NCBI GenBank assembly: GCA_037783545.1
Contig: JBBELK010000093.1
Location: 1,674,001 to 1,738,000, forward strand
Direction of reading: 5' to 3'
Source: Henricia sp. BOLD:AAB3569
Taxonomy: Eukaryota > Echinodermata > Asteroidea > Spinulosida > Echinasteridae
DNA length: 64,000 nt
Each line of letters starts with the position of its first letter. Position 1 is the stretch's first letter. Below the pieces are notes generated by a model. That model was not told where the DNA came from. It did not search any database and worked only from the letters and a program-made list of their open reading frames with translations. Both the position numbers and the translations under genes were made by a program. Shown one piece after another: positions 1 through 11,256 of this stretch.

Positions 1-264
1 GAAACACCCCGCCAAGACCAGGAAAATGCATATGGATTTTCATGGGTTTTTTAAACGTGGTACATTTGACAAAGCTGAAATTTCTTCGGATGAGTTTGTT
101 GATGTCTTTCTTTTGATTTATAATGGTTTTATTCGCAGAATCGCTCAAAAACAGATCATCTACAGGGCCTTTAAATACTGGGCGAACCAGTGGGCGAATG
201 CGACTACGAACGCAAAGGTTAGGTTCGGCGAATATCGCAATCAGAAGCATCAGAACATTTCCCT

Positions 265-430
265 AAAGCGGGCCTCCCACTGTGCGATTTTGGCCACGAA
301 ATAGGTACGATTAGCTACGATTTGGTACGATTGTGTATAGAGCCTATGGGCAGTCGTACCAATTCGTAGCTAATCGTAGCTAATTCGTAGGAAATTCGTG
401 GCAAAAATCGCATAGTGGGAGTCCCGCTTT
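265..430. mobile_element. Hairpin MITE, terminal repeat AAAGCGGG
   Basis: A 166-bp imperfect palindrome. The ends AAAGCGGG and CCCGCTTT start arms about 36 bp long (tcccactgtgcgattttggc against its partner), and the inner part repeats words of the type attcgtagctaatcgtagc. No convincing target duplication is visible, so superfamily is unassigned. Confidence 0.6.
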
Positions 431-796
431 ATGTCTATCACACATATGGATACCGATTTGAGGTATTCAAGTTTTTGTGCAGGAACTTCGCAGTTACCTT
501 TTTATATGTAGGCCTACCTTTTCATATGTACCTTTTCATATTGCATGGTCTTTCCACAGTAATGCATTAGGCCTATTTCAAAAGGAAGTCAATCATTCCT
601 TTCAGATGTCTTTAGTTTATCTCAAACTTAAAGAAATTCCCTTGTACTGTTATCAGGAGATAACCTTTGCCCAAAAAAGGTAAGAAAAGCTTGTGTACAA
701 ATTTCCCCTTATATACGATATGTAACGTACGTGTACTTGTCTCTGCTACTTTTTATATATGAAACAGAAGCTACCATCCAAGCTCGTATGTTTTGG

Positions 797-978
797 TAGT
801 CTTTGTGAAAGACTGTCTTACGTTGCTTGGTTCGTGTACGTGCGCGGTCGACATTGCACCGTGTGGACAGGGTACTAGAACCCAATGGCACATAAACTAG
901 TACCCTGTCCACACGGTGCAATGTCGACCGCGCACGTACACGAACCAAGCAACGTAAGACAGTCTTTCACAAAGACTA
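797..978. mobile_element. Perfect 82-bp-arm hairpin MITE with 9-bp target duplication
   Basis: Arms 797-878 and 897-978 are exact reverse complements by eye, with an 18-nt loop. The 9-mer atgttttgg stands on both sides (788-796 and 979-987). A 9-bp duplication is the hallmark of Mutator-like (MULE) elements, so this is probably a non-autonomous MULE derivative. Perfect arms imply a recent insertion or gene conversion. Confidence 0.85.
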
Positions 979-1491
979 ATGTTTTGGTTGTCTGCCGATG
1001 TATAGGGTCATACATGGTTGGCTAAGCATCATTGTTATTTCTGAAGAAGAAAAAAATTACCACTTTTGAAAGTAAGAGCCAAAAGCCCGGATTTCATAAA
1101 GAATAGTTAATATTGGTGAATATTCACCTTTGACATAGGCCTACTCACAATATAGTCACCAGTATAATATGTAACCCAGTCGGTACGGTGGGTAGGAAAA
1201 ATAAATTATTTGACTACGCCAGTGCATGTCAAGGACACAAAAGAAGTCAATTTGATGAAGCAGCACGAGAAGTGCATGGGAGCGAGGTTTAGGGATGTAT
1301 TCTAGACCTTTTCGTGACCTTTTAAATAAATCAGAATAAAGTGATAATAAAGAAATGAAGTCAGATTTGAAAATGTGTATTTATTATTGCGTTTACAAAG
1401 ACTTGGAATGGACATGTACTATTCCATTGTTTTAAGTAATAATAATAACAACCAATTTTTGTTGTCAAAAAGGTCTGGCGAGACCTTTTGA

Positions 1492-2084
1492 CATCCTCTT
1501 GCAACAGTGCCCCTTTAACGCACTCCCTAACTCCTGCGTACAGTGGCCCTGTTGAAAAGGGCCCCATTTGGCGGTGGGACTAGCGACAGAAATCTTGTCG
1601 CCTCTGCTGGACCAATCAGGACGCTTGCAGTGCATGCACAGCACGATTGCAGGCATTCAAATGTAACGCGCGCAGATTGTAAACACCGTGCATGCATGTG
1701 ATACAATGTACTCGGTAATGCTGGCCGTTGTCCGCGTCGGCGATTGGCTGCTATTTAAAGCATATTGGGGAATCCGTTCCATTACATTCGTCAGCATGCA
1801 TCCCTGTTATTAATTTGAAAAACTGCGGAGTAAATAAGGTTCGTCGTGTGAAAGTTTGGTAGGAATGGGACAGTCATAAGGAACGGAACCCAATACAATT
1901 TCTGGAAAGTATAGAAATTGTTACTTCTCGGCATAACATGACCGAATTGATTAAATTACATCAAAATGACTCGGGCGTGGTTGGCTCAAGACAACAGCCG
2001 GCTCGCTCCACAGATGTGCGTGTATTTCCTCAGGGTATTGTCACGTCGCTTTGCAGAGTAGAAATTCCCTGAGATCTCAGGATG
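1492..2084. mobile_element. MITE family R1 copy 1 (CATCCTCTTG...CAGGATG)
   Basis: 593-bp element, closely similar over its length to 5020-5613 and to the truncated copy at 42989. Ends CATCCT/AGGATG are inverted. Flanks ccttttga and ccttttgg look like a slightly decayed target duplication. It carries a TATA-like tatttaaa near 1751 and a short conserved open frame near 1939, neither clearly functional. Confidence 0.7.
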
Positions 2085-3295
2085 CCTTTTGGGGACAGGA
2101 AGTGGCCCTATAATTTGATATGTGAAAGTGTTCAGATTATGGAAATAGCAATTATATTTGTATCGCTACTGAGGGAACAGTCTGGATATTGGACAGCCAT
2201 TTTTCAGTGTCATGCAGAATGTTTTTAGAAAGGTCTTGGCAACATCCATGCTTTGTTGGCCCAAGCGGTTTGAGTGCCCCAAAGAATAGTCAAACTAAAC
2301 CAAGTTGAAGAGGCTAGTATGACTCGAACAAGGCTCCTGAAGTACCCACCGCGTAAGAAAACGAGCTACCAGAAAGGCAGCAGAGAGTATAGGCCGACAT
2401 TGCGTACGTGTGTTCCGGCCGAATTCATAATTTAATCAACTATGAATTTGACTGGAACAGCTGGACTGGAATCATTACTCAAATGGAAAACATAAATAGT
2501 CCTGTAAATTTACAAGAAAATTGTGCCTGACCTAGAACTAATTGCAATAGACAATGTAAGTCTCGCGACAAAGGTCAAATCTGAGCTTCCGGGCACAACA
2601 CGACTAAAACGCCTATTCCTATAACACGGGCGATATTTTGTTTTTTTGTATATAAATTTGTCTGTCCAATCTTAAGTATACAACCGACCTGAAAGTGATT
2701 CGGGTAACTAAAATGTTTTTTTACAATATATAATACATGCATAAATATCTCTAAAAACGAAAACAATTATTAAAATTTCGTGACCTGAATAAATTTCTCT
2801 GCTAGCATATTCTTCATCCAATTTGGAATGGATGACCCAAGTGTGGATTCATGTTAAAATGAATGCTTCGAACTTGGGCACTATAAAACAAGTCTGCAAG
2901 CTCTACTTTTTGGTAGATGGCGTTTCGCATATCGCTAGCGAGGTCTGTATATGTACACTGTCGGCTACGTGTACACGTCGGCTGCTGTGCGTGTTGCATA
3001 TCTTTTGCTGCATGTAGTTTACGATCCTCAAAGATTGACTTGTCGCCTCAGAAAAGATCGTGAATTTTTACATTTGGATTGCTTATTTTTGATTATATAC
3101 CCCACTTCATCAATTGGAATGCAAGATTGTATCTAGAGATACGCGTTTTGGGCCGTCTGAGTTTACAAAAACCTGCGTAAACAAAATAATCAAAGAATTT
3201 CGCTCGCGACGTGCGTTGAAGAGATAGGGTCTTGTGCCCGGAAATAACAGTGGTCTCGCGCGGTCTCGTACGTTCGCGAGGTCAACTTACACTGG
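2085..3295. other. No gene recognised
   Basis: Only short open frames without protein-like composition on either strand; no repeat structure recognised beyond scattered short palindromes. Part of intergenic or intronic DNA upstream of the SLC16-like exons. Confidence 0.5.
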
Positions 3296-3818
3296 GGGCG
3301 TTCGAGATGCTTACCTCGTGTAACACGGGGTTTACACCGGGGGAAGCCCCCCTTGAAGATGCAAAACGAACGACACAGGGTCTCGCTTTGAATTCTGGTA
3401 ACACTTGGTCAAAGGTTGTACGGGTGGAGCTTTATAAACGCCGTTATCGTTTGACTCAGGATGAAAAATGAAGCCGGCGCCACGCACAAATAGTTGCCCT
3501 AAAGTACCCAAAAAAACTTCTTCAATGCCCAGAGACATCTACTGATTCAGCAAAATGTATTTACAGCCCTATTCCCTCCTATTTTGTGTCATAAATTAGT
3601 GTTTTTCTTCGTACTCACGTCGCGATTCCAAACTGTCCGCCATGTTTTACTACTCGCGGTTACTAGGTGACGTCATTTCACCTTGCTTTACACCACAGAC
3701 CCAGCCGCGAGATCGGGCAGTGGTGGCTTCCGCCGGGGCAGACTCGTGTATCACGTGATGGCTAATAGAACGCTCCGGTGTAAGTTGGTGTTACCCGGTG
3801 TAAGCATCTCGAACGCCC
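3296..3818. mobile_element. TIR element, ends GGGCGTTCGAGATGCTTAC
   Basis: About 520 bp between inverted ends starting GGGCGTTCGAGATGCTTAC at 3296 and its complement ending 3818; similarity continues roughly 45 bp inward (both arms contain a gtgtaacac / ttacaccgg stretch). No coding capacity, no clear target duplication. Non-autonomous DNA transposon of unknown superfamily. Confidence 0.6.
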
Positions 3819-3842
3819 TAGTAAAACAATTAAGCCGCGTCG

Positions 3843-3980
3843 TTGTGGAAGCAATGTGCGTGCGCGTTTTGTGTGTCCATAGCGCGCGTAACGCGCTATG
3901 ATGAGGCTCCCATTGGTGAACTAAACCGCGTTTTAAGCCACCAGAGACACACACAACGCGCACGCACATTGCTTCCACAA
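3843..3980. repeat. Hairpin with nested inner hairpin
   Basis: Arms of about 34 bp beginning TTGTGGAAGC at 3843 and ending GCTTCCACAA at 3980. A second hairpin, catagcgcg/cgcgctatg, lies inside the left half (3877-3900). Looks like a small MITE, target duplication not seen. Confidence 0.55.
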
Positions 3981-4826
3981 TGACTCAGCATTATTTGACT
4001 CCCAAAATAGCATATTCGCATGTGTTCGAAAGGGGTCAATAGAATGCATTTCAACACTGGCTGGTGTATAAAAAATCACTTATTAACATATAATACTGAA
4101 AATCTAATATTTTCCAATGAGTGGAAATGTGAATTTTTTCTTCACGCTAGTTCGCGGTAAATTTTGTAAGTTTTTGAATCATTACATTGAGGGCGCTGTT
4201 TCGTCTGTTACATATCGGCAATCCGTGCACATTATGTAACAAGCTTCGGGAAACACGACTACTCATAGCAGACGAAATATTTCCCGTCGTCTGCTAAAGT
4301 TGAGACATAATAAACGAAACAGACATATTTTTTTCACATTTCGGGGATTTTGTTTATAGTTAGTGATCAAACAACTGCCCTACTTGTTATTCCTTCTTGT
4401 AAATTGGTTTGTAGTAATTGTTAACGTTTGCTTGTGTGCCTAGATTCATGTTAGAATGATTTCTATTGCAATTAGTTCTAGGTCAAATCGTAAATTGACT
4501 GGCCTAAAATGTGCAATGCTATGAATCCGCCCAATATAATTATTTTTTTAAAAAGAAAACGATAATTAAGGATAAATTATATAAATGCGTGTGCACACGT
4601 ATTTTGACAAGTACGCTCTCATGCATGTGTTCGAAACTATGCCCTTCCCTATAGACGGCGGCTTTGCACGATTTCTTGAAAAAGAAAAAAACCCGATAGT
4701 TTTCATTGTTTTCTCTGAACATTAGTACAAAGCTGACTTACGGGTTGTTTTTTTATCATGCATAATGGCGATAAGCTTGTAACACTCTGATCCATGTATG
4801 AATTATCTTTATATTGCACGAATTAG
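3981..4826. other. No gene recognised
   Basis: AT-rich stretch before the first visible SLC16-like exon. I looked for an upstream transporter exon with the DGG.GW motif and saw none. Confidence 0.5.
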
Positions 4827-7800
4827 GTCCAATTGCGGTACCGCTGAAGAAGGCGTTTGGCACTCGCTCCGTTGTTATGGTGAGCGGATTTGTAATTGGA
4901 GTGTTTCTGATTGTGGCTTCCCTATCGACTGGAATCGGCATGCTGACGGTCATGCTGTTGCTAGGAGGTGAATTGTCGTTGGTTTTTTTTGTTTTGCGTG
5001 CCGATGTCCCTCTGCTATACATCCTCTTGCAACAGTGCCCCTTTAACGCACTCCCTCACTCCTGCGTACAGTGGCCCTGTTGAAAAAGGCCCCATTTCGC
5101 GGTGGGACTAGCGACAGAAATCTTGTCGCCTCGGATGGACCAATCAGGACGCTTGGCAGTGCATTGCAGCATGATTGCAGGCATTCAAATGTAACGCGCG
5201 CAGATTGTAAACACCGTGCATGCATGTGATACATGTACTCGGTAATGCTGGCCGTTGTCCGCGTCGACGATTGGCTGCTATTTAAAGCATACTGGGGAAT
5301 CCGTTCCATTACATTCGTCAGCATGCATCCCTGTTATTAATTTGAAAAAACTGCGCATAAATTAAGATCGTCGTTTGAAAGTTTGGTAGGAATGGGACAG
5401 TCATAAGGAACGGAACCCAAAACAATTTCTGGAAAGCATAGAAATCGTTTCTTTTCAGTATAACATGACCGAATTGATTAAATTACATCAAAATGACTCG
5501 GGCGTGACAACGGCTCAAGACAACAGCCGGCTCACTCCACAGATTTGCGTGTGTTTCCTCAGGGTATTGTTACGTCGCTTTGCAGAGTGGAAATTCCCTG
5601 ATATCCCAGGATGTCTGCTATACGGTCGACCACGATTTTGGCTCCAAACCGGGATGAATTTCTGATCTATCCTATATACCAAGGAAAGCCGTGCGCTCAA
5701 CCTTGCAATTAGAATAGTTTTAAAAATGACAACCGTGTAATTAGGGAAGTTTTAATCGTTTGAGAAGTAACACTGTTCGTCCTTATATTCTTTCTCATGT
5801 TCCTTGTCCTCTTCATCCTGTTCATGCATTCCTCCTCCATTATCTTCATTACTTCTTCGTTCATTCCTTCATTCTCTTCATTCCGCCTACCTCTCTTGAT
5901 TTTTCCCTTTCTCTTAGACCTCTTTATAATGTTAAGATCTTCTTTCTTCTCTTATCCTTCCCCTTATATTGTCTTCTTCTTCGTTCTCCTCGTAATCTTC
6001 GTCCACTCCCTCTCGTTTTCTTACTCTCTTTTTTTCTCCTCGCCGTTGTCATCCTCCTAACGATCTTCTTTTTCTTCACCTTCCTCTTCCTGCTTGTTTT
6101 GTTCATGCTACTCACCCTCCTTTCCATTCGTCTTCTTCATGTTCCCCATCCTTTTCATTTCTCTTTCCTTCCTTTTAGTCATGTTCATCATGCCTTTCAT
6201 CCTCTTCATCGTCCTCTTCACCCTTTTGCTCTTTCTCTTTATCTTACTCTTTCCTCCCAGCCATTGTCATCCTTCTCATTAGTTCACCATCTATTTCTTT
6301 ACTCCTCTTCCTACTTATGGGTCAGTCCATGTCAAATCACCCAAATAAATGTACATTTTAAACCTGACCCTCTCAGATTTTGGTGAAACTTTTTATACTT
6401 GTTGATTGGGATCCCACAGCACCAAATATCAAAATATAGATCAATCGGAGAAGTGGTCAACACCACTTTTGTGAAGATTGGCTCAGTATAGTTCCTGAGA
6501 TATTAGGGTTCAAAGGTGGGCGTCCGTGCCGCTTTTAGCCAAAAATTCCAAAATATCGGTTGCCGTATCTCCGGAACCACTGGTCCGATTGGGATCCCAA
6601 TCAACAAGTAGGCGATGTTTCACCAACATCTGAGAGGGTTGGGTTTAACCCATTGGGTGATTTGACATGGAATGACCCTTCTCGCTCTTTTCATTCTCCT
6701 TTTCTTTTATTTTGTTCGTGGTCTTCGTGGTCCTCCTCATCTTCCTACCCCCTCCCCTCCCTTTCTCTCCTCATAGCTTAACGGGCAGAGCATCTGCTGG
6801 ATGTGCCGGGTACGGTACGATTTTTATATATTTGGCTATATTCTGTGGGCATCTGTAAATGTCTAATATTACATTTTGTGGTGCTATCTCTTGCAGGGCC
6901 CGGGATAGGCTCTGCCAATATACTATCAAGAGGCATGGTGGGATACTATTTTACGTCGATGTACGCCACAGCCAGCAGCGTGGGTTCATCAGGACACGCC
7001 ACAGGAACACTCGTTCTTGCGCCTTTTACCCAGCTGTTGTTAGACACGTACGGCTGGAGGGGAGCCATGATGCTGCTCGGAGGTTTAAGTCTGCACCTTG
7101 GGGTGTGCGGCGCTCTACTTCGAAAGTTGCCTGAAGACTCCGGATCGAGAGGGCATTACCAACCGATTGCATCCAGCAGTGAAAACCCAGATGCTTGCCC
7201 CGCGAAGGATTCCAGCAAATCATGCTCCATCAGGACAGCAGCCATGGATTTGGCGAAACAGTTAGGATTCACGGTTTGTTTTCGAGTCTCGTTTTGGATC
7301 GTTGCAACTGTGTACGTCTGCGCCCGCTTCGTAATAGATCTTTGGGTCATTTACTTTGTTGCTCAAGCGCAGGCAAAGGGATTTTCTGCCCAGGACGCTG
7401 TGACATTTACCACCTTTGCAGGGATCGGGAGTATAGTCTTAAAGTTTGTCGTCGGGCTTGTCGTGGACCGAGGGTTGTTGAAGCTTCGGCCAGCTTTAGC
7501 GTTGATGATTGTGGCAAACAGTCTTACCTTTTTCATCGTTCCCTGGGTGAATTCCTATTGGCCCATGATGACCAACGCAGTTCTCTGCTTCGCTCTGAGT
7601 GGAGCCATTGGCTCGCTCTATGACGTATACACGAGGGACGTTCTAGGACTTGACTCTTTGGTTGGCGCTATTGCTTGGATGGAACTGATGGGGGCCGTTT
7701 TGTTTTTCGCTCTTGGATACTACCCAGGTGAGTTGCACCAATTAAAATCGTTCTCGTCGCTGAATATGGGCGAAACATTAAAGGTAGCAATATTCATATG

Positions 7801-8191
7801 TAATGCTGTTTTAGGATATTATACTTGGATGTACTTGGGTTTGGGATTAACAGGCTAATAACGTTGCTTCAGAAAAGGTAAAACCGACTGGTTCTCCAGA
7901 CACAACTATAGAAATCTATACACGTAGGAATGTTGCCCCTGCAAGTTTTTAAGCCTAATGGCATTTTCTGACTTCGTTTAATTATACGTTTAATTCCATA
8001 TTACAATGCCTCACAAGTCCTATCTTCTCATTTTAATCCAAAGTCTTTCGGCACGTCTTTTCGTAGGTTGGATCTACAATCAGACGGGAAGTTACGACTT
8101 GGCGTTCGTCATAATGGGATTCATCGCAGCTCTGTCTTTAGTGGTGTTGATCGTGGAATTGGTCATGGGGAAACCTGGTGATGCACCGTGA
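4827..8191 (+). CDS. SLC16-like monocarboxylate transporter, 3' three exons (5' end not found)
   Basis: Major facilitator membrane carrier of the monocarboxylate transporter (SLC16/MCT) type, expected to carry small monocarboxylates across a membrane; substrate not predictable. Three exons join in phase: 4827-4967 (acceptor ..attag, donor gtgaat), 6897-7727 (acceptor ..cttgcag, donor gtgagt), 8067-8191 (acceptor ..ttcgtag, stop TGA 8189-8191). Exon 1 here starts GPIAVPLKKAFGTR, the MCT 'GPL...FG.R' signature. The large exon holds several hydrophobic helices, GPGIGSAN, 'YGWRGAMMLLGGL', a hydrophilic loop around residues 90-130 of that exon (between helices 6 and 7), then more helices. The last exon gives GWIYNQTGSYDLAF, typical of MCT helices 11-12. 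About 365 codons are present of the usual 450-500, so the first helices lie outside the window or in an unseen exon. The first intron holds a MITE (5020-5613) and a long pyrimidine tract. A transposon starts 15 bp after the stop. Confidence 0.85.
5020..5613. mobile_element. MITE family R1 copy 2, in transporter intron
   Basis: 594-bp copy of the family at 1492-2084. The 9-mer tctgctata flanks it on both sides (5011-5019, 5614-5622), supporting a MULE-like 9-bp target duplication and defining the ends CATCCTCTTG and CCCAGGATG. It lies in the intron between transporter exons 4827-4967 and 6897-7727. Confidence 0.8.
5760..6310 (+). repeat. Long pyrimidine (C/T) tract
   Basis: Roughly 550 bp almost purely C and T on the plus strand, with irregular ttc, ctt and cct words. 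Intronic. Open frames here are composition artefacts. Such homopurine-homopyrimidine DNA can form triplexes. Confidence 0.8.
6319..6678. mobile_element. TIR element, ends GGGTCA(G/T)TCCATGTCAAATC
   Basis: Inverted arms of about 100 bp: the left starts gggtcagtccatgtcaaatc, the right is its complement ending at 6678, and both arms contain acttgttgattgggatccca. Related in its first bases (GGGTCATTCC) to the element at 55481-55907. Non-coding, intronic. Confidence 0.65.
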
Positions 8192-8826
8192 CTGATATAT
8201 GTACTCGGTAGCAAGCTGATTATACACCCCCGTAGGTGGTGATTTGATCAAAACATGGTGGTGCCGGGGCCGGTGGTGTCATGAGCAAAAATGGTGGTGT
8301 GGTGCGGTGCCATGACCCCATATGGTGGTGCAGGGTGGTTTGTTGCCGCCTACACCCCTAACTCACCCCGCCTCTTATCTCACCCCGCCCCTATCACATA
8401 CCCCATTCATTTATTTAAAAACAATGTCGGAAAATGGTTCGAACCGTCGTTGGCTATTGCAAGGACGGTGAGTGAGTCAAAGAAAGATTTACGATTCACG
8501 CTAACTTATGGACATCATCATGACGATCGATGGCTGTTTATCATGGAGGTGTATGTGTCTACAACACCATCACAACTTGTTTTCCACCAAAAATCGACAG
8601 CCTTTTGTTTAAAACGAAAAGCAGTTCCGACCCTCTTCACCCGAAATTCTGAAACGCTCCAGGTCACTTGGTTTGATAAACAGGGTTTTGACGTCATCCT
8701 GAGAAGAACACAAAACGGCCTGTGCAGTATTGAATGGAAAATATACGGAGTGAATGTTCATCATGCTAGCTGTTTTGTCCTTGTGGCTCACATGGAGCTC
8801 TTTTGAAGTAAATACTGGTGCATAGC

Positions 8827-9008
8827 TGTGATGTCCTATTTAGTTATTTAGACGAACTTATGAAACGAATAAAGATGTTCGATGATACTGTGTACATGTG
8901 TACATTTATTGGCGGTCTAACACAATGCAGGTCAAAGGTCATAACACACTATGCTGTAGATCACATACATTAACAGGGGAACTACGGTGGGTACGTATGG
9001 ACATTACA
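8827..9008 (-). repeat. Gypsy-1 3' LTR
   Basis: 182 bp, TG...CA ends, paired with 33038-33219. Contains the sequence aggtcaaaggtca (8929-8941), a perfect direct-repeat-1 nuclear receptor type site. Preceded by the duplication atagc. Confidence 0.93.
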
Positions 9009-9023
9009 TTCCTCCTATCTTTT
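9009..9023 (-). promoter_or_regulatory. Gypsy-1 polypurine tract
   Basis: On the minus strand the purine run aaaagataggaggaa abuts the 3' LTR, the expected plus-strand primer position of an LTR retrotransposon. Confidence 0.75.
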
Positions 9024-9375
9024 AAATTACAAATCACCTTTTGTTTGAACAGTATAGGTAAATACAATTTTCTGCATTGTTGATGTATATTGTAGATGAA
9101 AATTAAAGTTTCATGTTATATGTCAATCATGTCCATGAGTCTTGATTCAACCGCCAAATGTTAGTTGGTAAATGACTGTTCATAGGGTTTGACAAAATGT
9201 AAATCACAACAGTTAACGTTTTGAATGTGCAACTCAAAAGCATTAAACCTTTAAAACTTTGAAATTTAAACATACTTGGAACAACTACAGTTCTACGGAA
9301 CAACTAGGCTAAGTAACTTGAGAGGAGAGGTTACAAGCAATTCACTCTCTACACGGATCTTTACCATCCGGTTCC

Positions 9376-11256
9376 TTAGTTATTTACAACATAATCCTTC
9401 AGACGAACAGGCATTTGATGGTTTCTTGGAGGGTTGTGTCTCACAGGTTGGTTTGTCTGGTTTGCGTCTGGTGGTACAATTACGTCTGTGTCTGAATCAC
9501 TTGAATCGTAGGCTGGATAAGTAACTTGTGGTGGAGTATGGTTTTTTAGACGTTTGAAGAACGATGCATTCCTGGTCACAGTGCTGTTATCATCTCGGGT
9601 TGCCGTTATCATTGATCCATTGAGTGCTGTGACAGTGAGTGGCTGAAGTTGATATGGTGTCATGGAGTTGGAGATAATACCGGTTTGCTTGACAAGCACA
9701 TGATCACCAATTATCAGCTTGTGCTTTCTCATTGCTCTCTTCTTGTCTGCATGTTTCTTCATGTGTTTTTTCATGTGTGTGTCCTTTGCTTGGAGATGTG
9801 GGTCGACGTGCGTTAATTCAGTTTCTGGAAGTCGAGTGCGAAACGAGTGCACGAAGATTACTGAAGCAGGTGAGACTCCAGTTGTGCTGTGTGGAGTGGA
9901 TCGGTAGTTTCGGAGGTAGGCATAGATCGCTTGTTTCCATGCGCGATTTTCTGCTTTGGCTGTGCGATATACTTTCTTGAGGTTTCGCATCATTCGCTCT
10001 ACTTCCCCATTGGCCTGCGGCCAAATTGGAGTGACTTTGCGGTGTTTGAATCCAATGTACTTAGCAAATGCTGCGAATTCTGCACTCTGGAACGGAGGTC
10101 CATTGTCTGTGCGAACAACTTGGGGGCAGCCAAAAGTCGCAAAGATTCTGTCAAGTTTGGGAATGACAGTTTTTGCTGAGGTGGAGCTGGTAATGTCGAT
10201 CTCAGGATAGCGACTGTAGTCATCAATGACAACGAGTAAATAATCACTTGTTGGCAGTTGTTTAAAGTCAATGCTGACTTGAGACCACGGCGCATTGGGT
10301 AGATCGGACATGTGGAGGGGTTCCCCTGTGGCCTTTTCGATGGTCGATGCTTGGCATGGTAAACATTCGGCTACAGTTCGTTCCACCATCTGGTTTATGT
10401 TAGGAAACCAAATTTTCTGTCGAAGAAGTTGTTTGGTATTGACGACTCCTTGATGACCTTCGTGAGCTATGTCAATAACACGTTGTTGTAGCAACGTTGG
10501 GATTACGATACGATGGTCTCGTAATATGATGTCATCAGTGTCATTCACGCTAAGTTCATGGCGTACATGAAACATGCTGATCAGATTGGATTTTATTGCT
10601 GCGTCAGCGTCTTTCATGATCTTGTTCCATGAGTTAGTTTTCGTGGCGTTGATTGTGAGTTGAAGAAAACAATCACGTCGCGTTGCATCCTTTATCTCTG
10701 TTATGGTTAGCGATTTAGGGACTGCATTGTGGATGACGAAGTTTACATGTTCTTCTGCATTTGGCTCAAGGTGCTGCGTTGTTTTGCACGGATGTCGTGA
10801 GAAGTAGTCAGCAGGGTTTGACTTACCCGGCTTGTAGTGTACCTTGAAGCTATATAGCTGTAGTTTCAGCAGCCATCTCTCGATTCTGGCAGGTGGATTG
10901 GAGTAGCAGTTGTTGAACATAAGGAGGAGAGGCTTGTGGTCGGTGATTACAGCAAACGAGTTACCGAACACATACAAGTGAAAATGGAGAATGCCCCATG
11001 TAATTGCTAATGCTTCTCTCTCCGTTTGCGAGTAGCGTTGTTCAACATCTGTTAGCGACCGGCTAGCTACTGCAACAATGGCTGATTTACCAGTAGAATC
11101 ATGTTGAACGAGCAATGCGCAAACTCCAATTGGGCTCGCATCAACGAGAATTTCTGTGCGGCTCTCTGGATTGAAGTATGCGTTGTTGCAATGATCAATG
11201 ATGGATCGCTTAATATGCTGTCCATGGCATCTTGCTGCTGTTTTGTCCAGGTCCAC
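9376..11256 (-). pseudogene. Gypsy-1 pol: RNase H and integrase
   Basis: Open frame of 626 codons. RNase H lies near residues 30-160 (motifs ILVDASPIGVCALL, TEREALAITWGI, ITDHKPLL). The integrase zinc-binding region has HEGHQGVVNT followed by CLPCQ, and the catalytic core shows SIDFKQL, VRTDNGPPF and the glutamate in ANGEVERMMRNLK, so D, D and E are all present. A C-terminal basic region follows. The protein normally continues from the RT frame, but RT (11067-12053) lies in another frame, so a one-base-type frameshift near 11230-11250 breaks the polyprotein. The function would be cutting of RNA hybrids and insertion of element cDNA. Confidence 0.9.

Noticed and set aside
5760..6386. 208-codon open frame, hydrophobic
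   Set aside because: Lies in a C/T-only tract; Leu/Phe/Ser/Pro composition follows from the base bias, and it sits in a transporter intron.
7728..7858. Continuation of the transporter frame past 7727
   Set aside because: A strong gtgagt donor at 7728 and a matching acceptor at 8065-8066 restore the MCT motif GWIYNQTGSY; the read-through is intron.
8291..8806. 171-codon open frame
   Set aside because: Covers the arm and core of a repeated non-coding element with broken frames in its other copies (39038, 49884).
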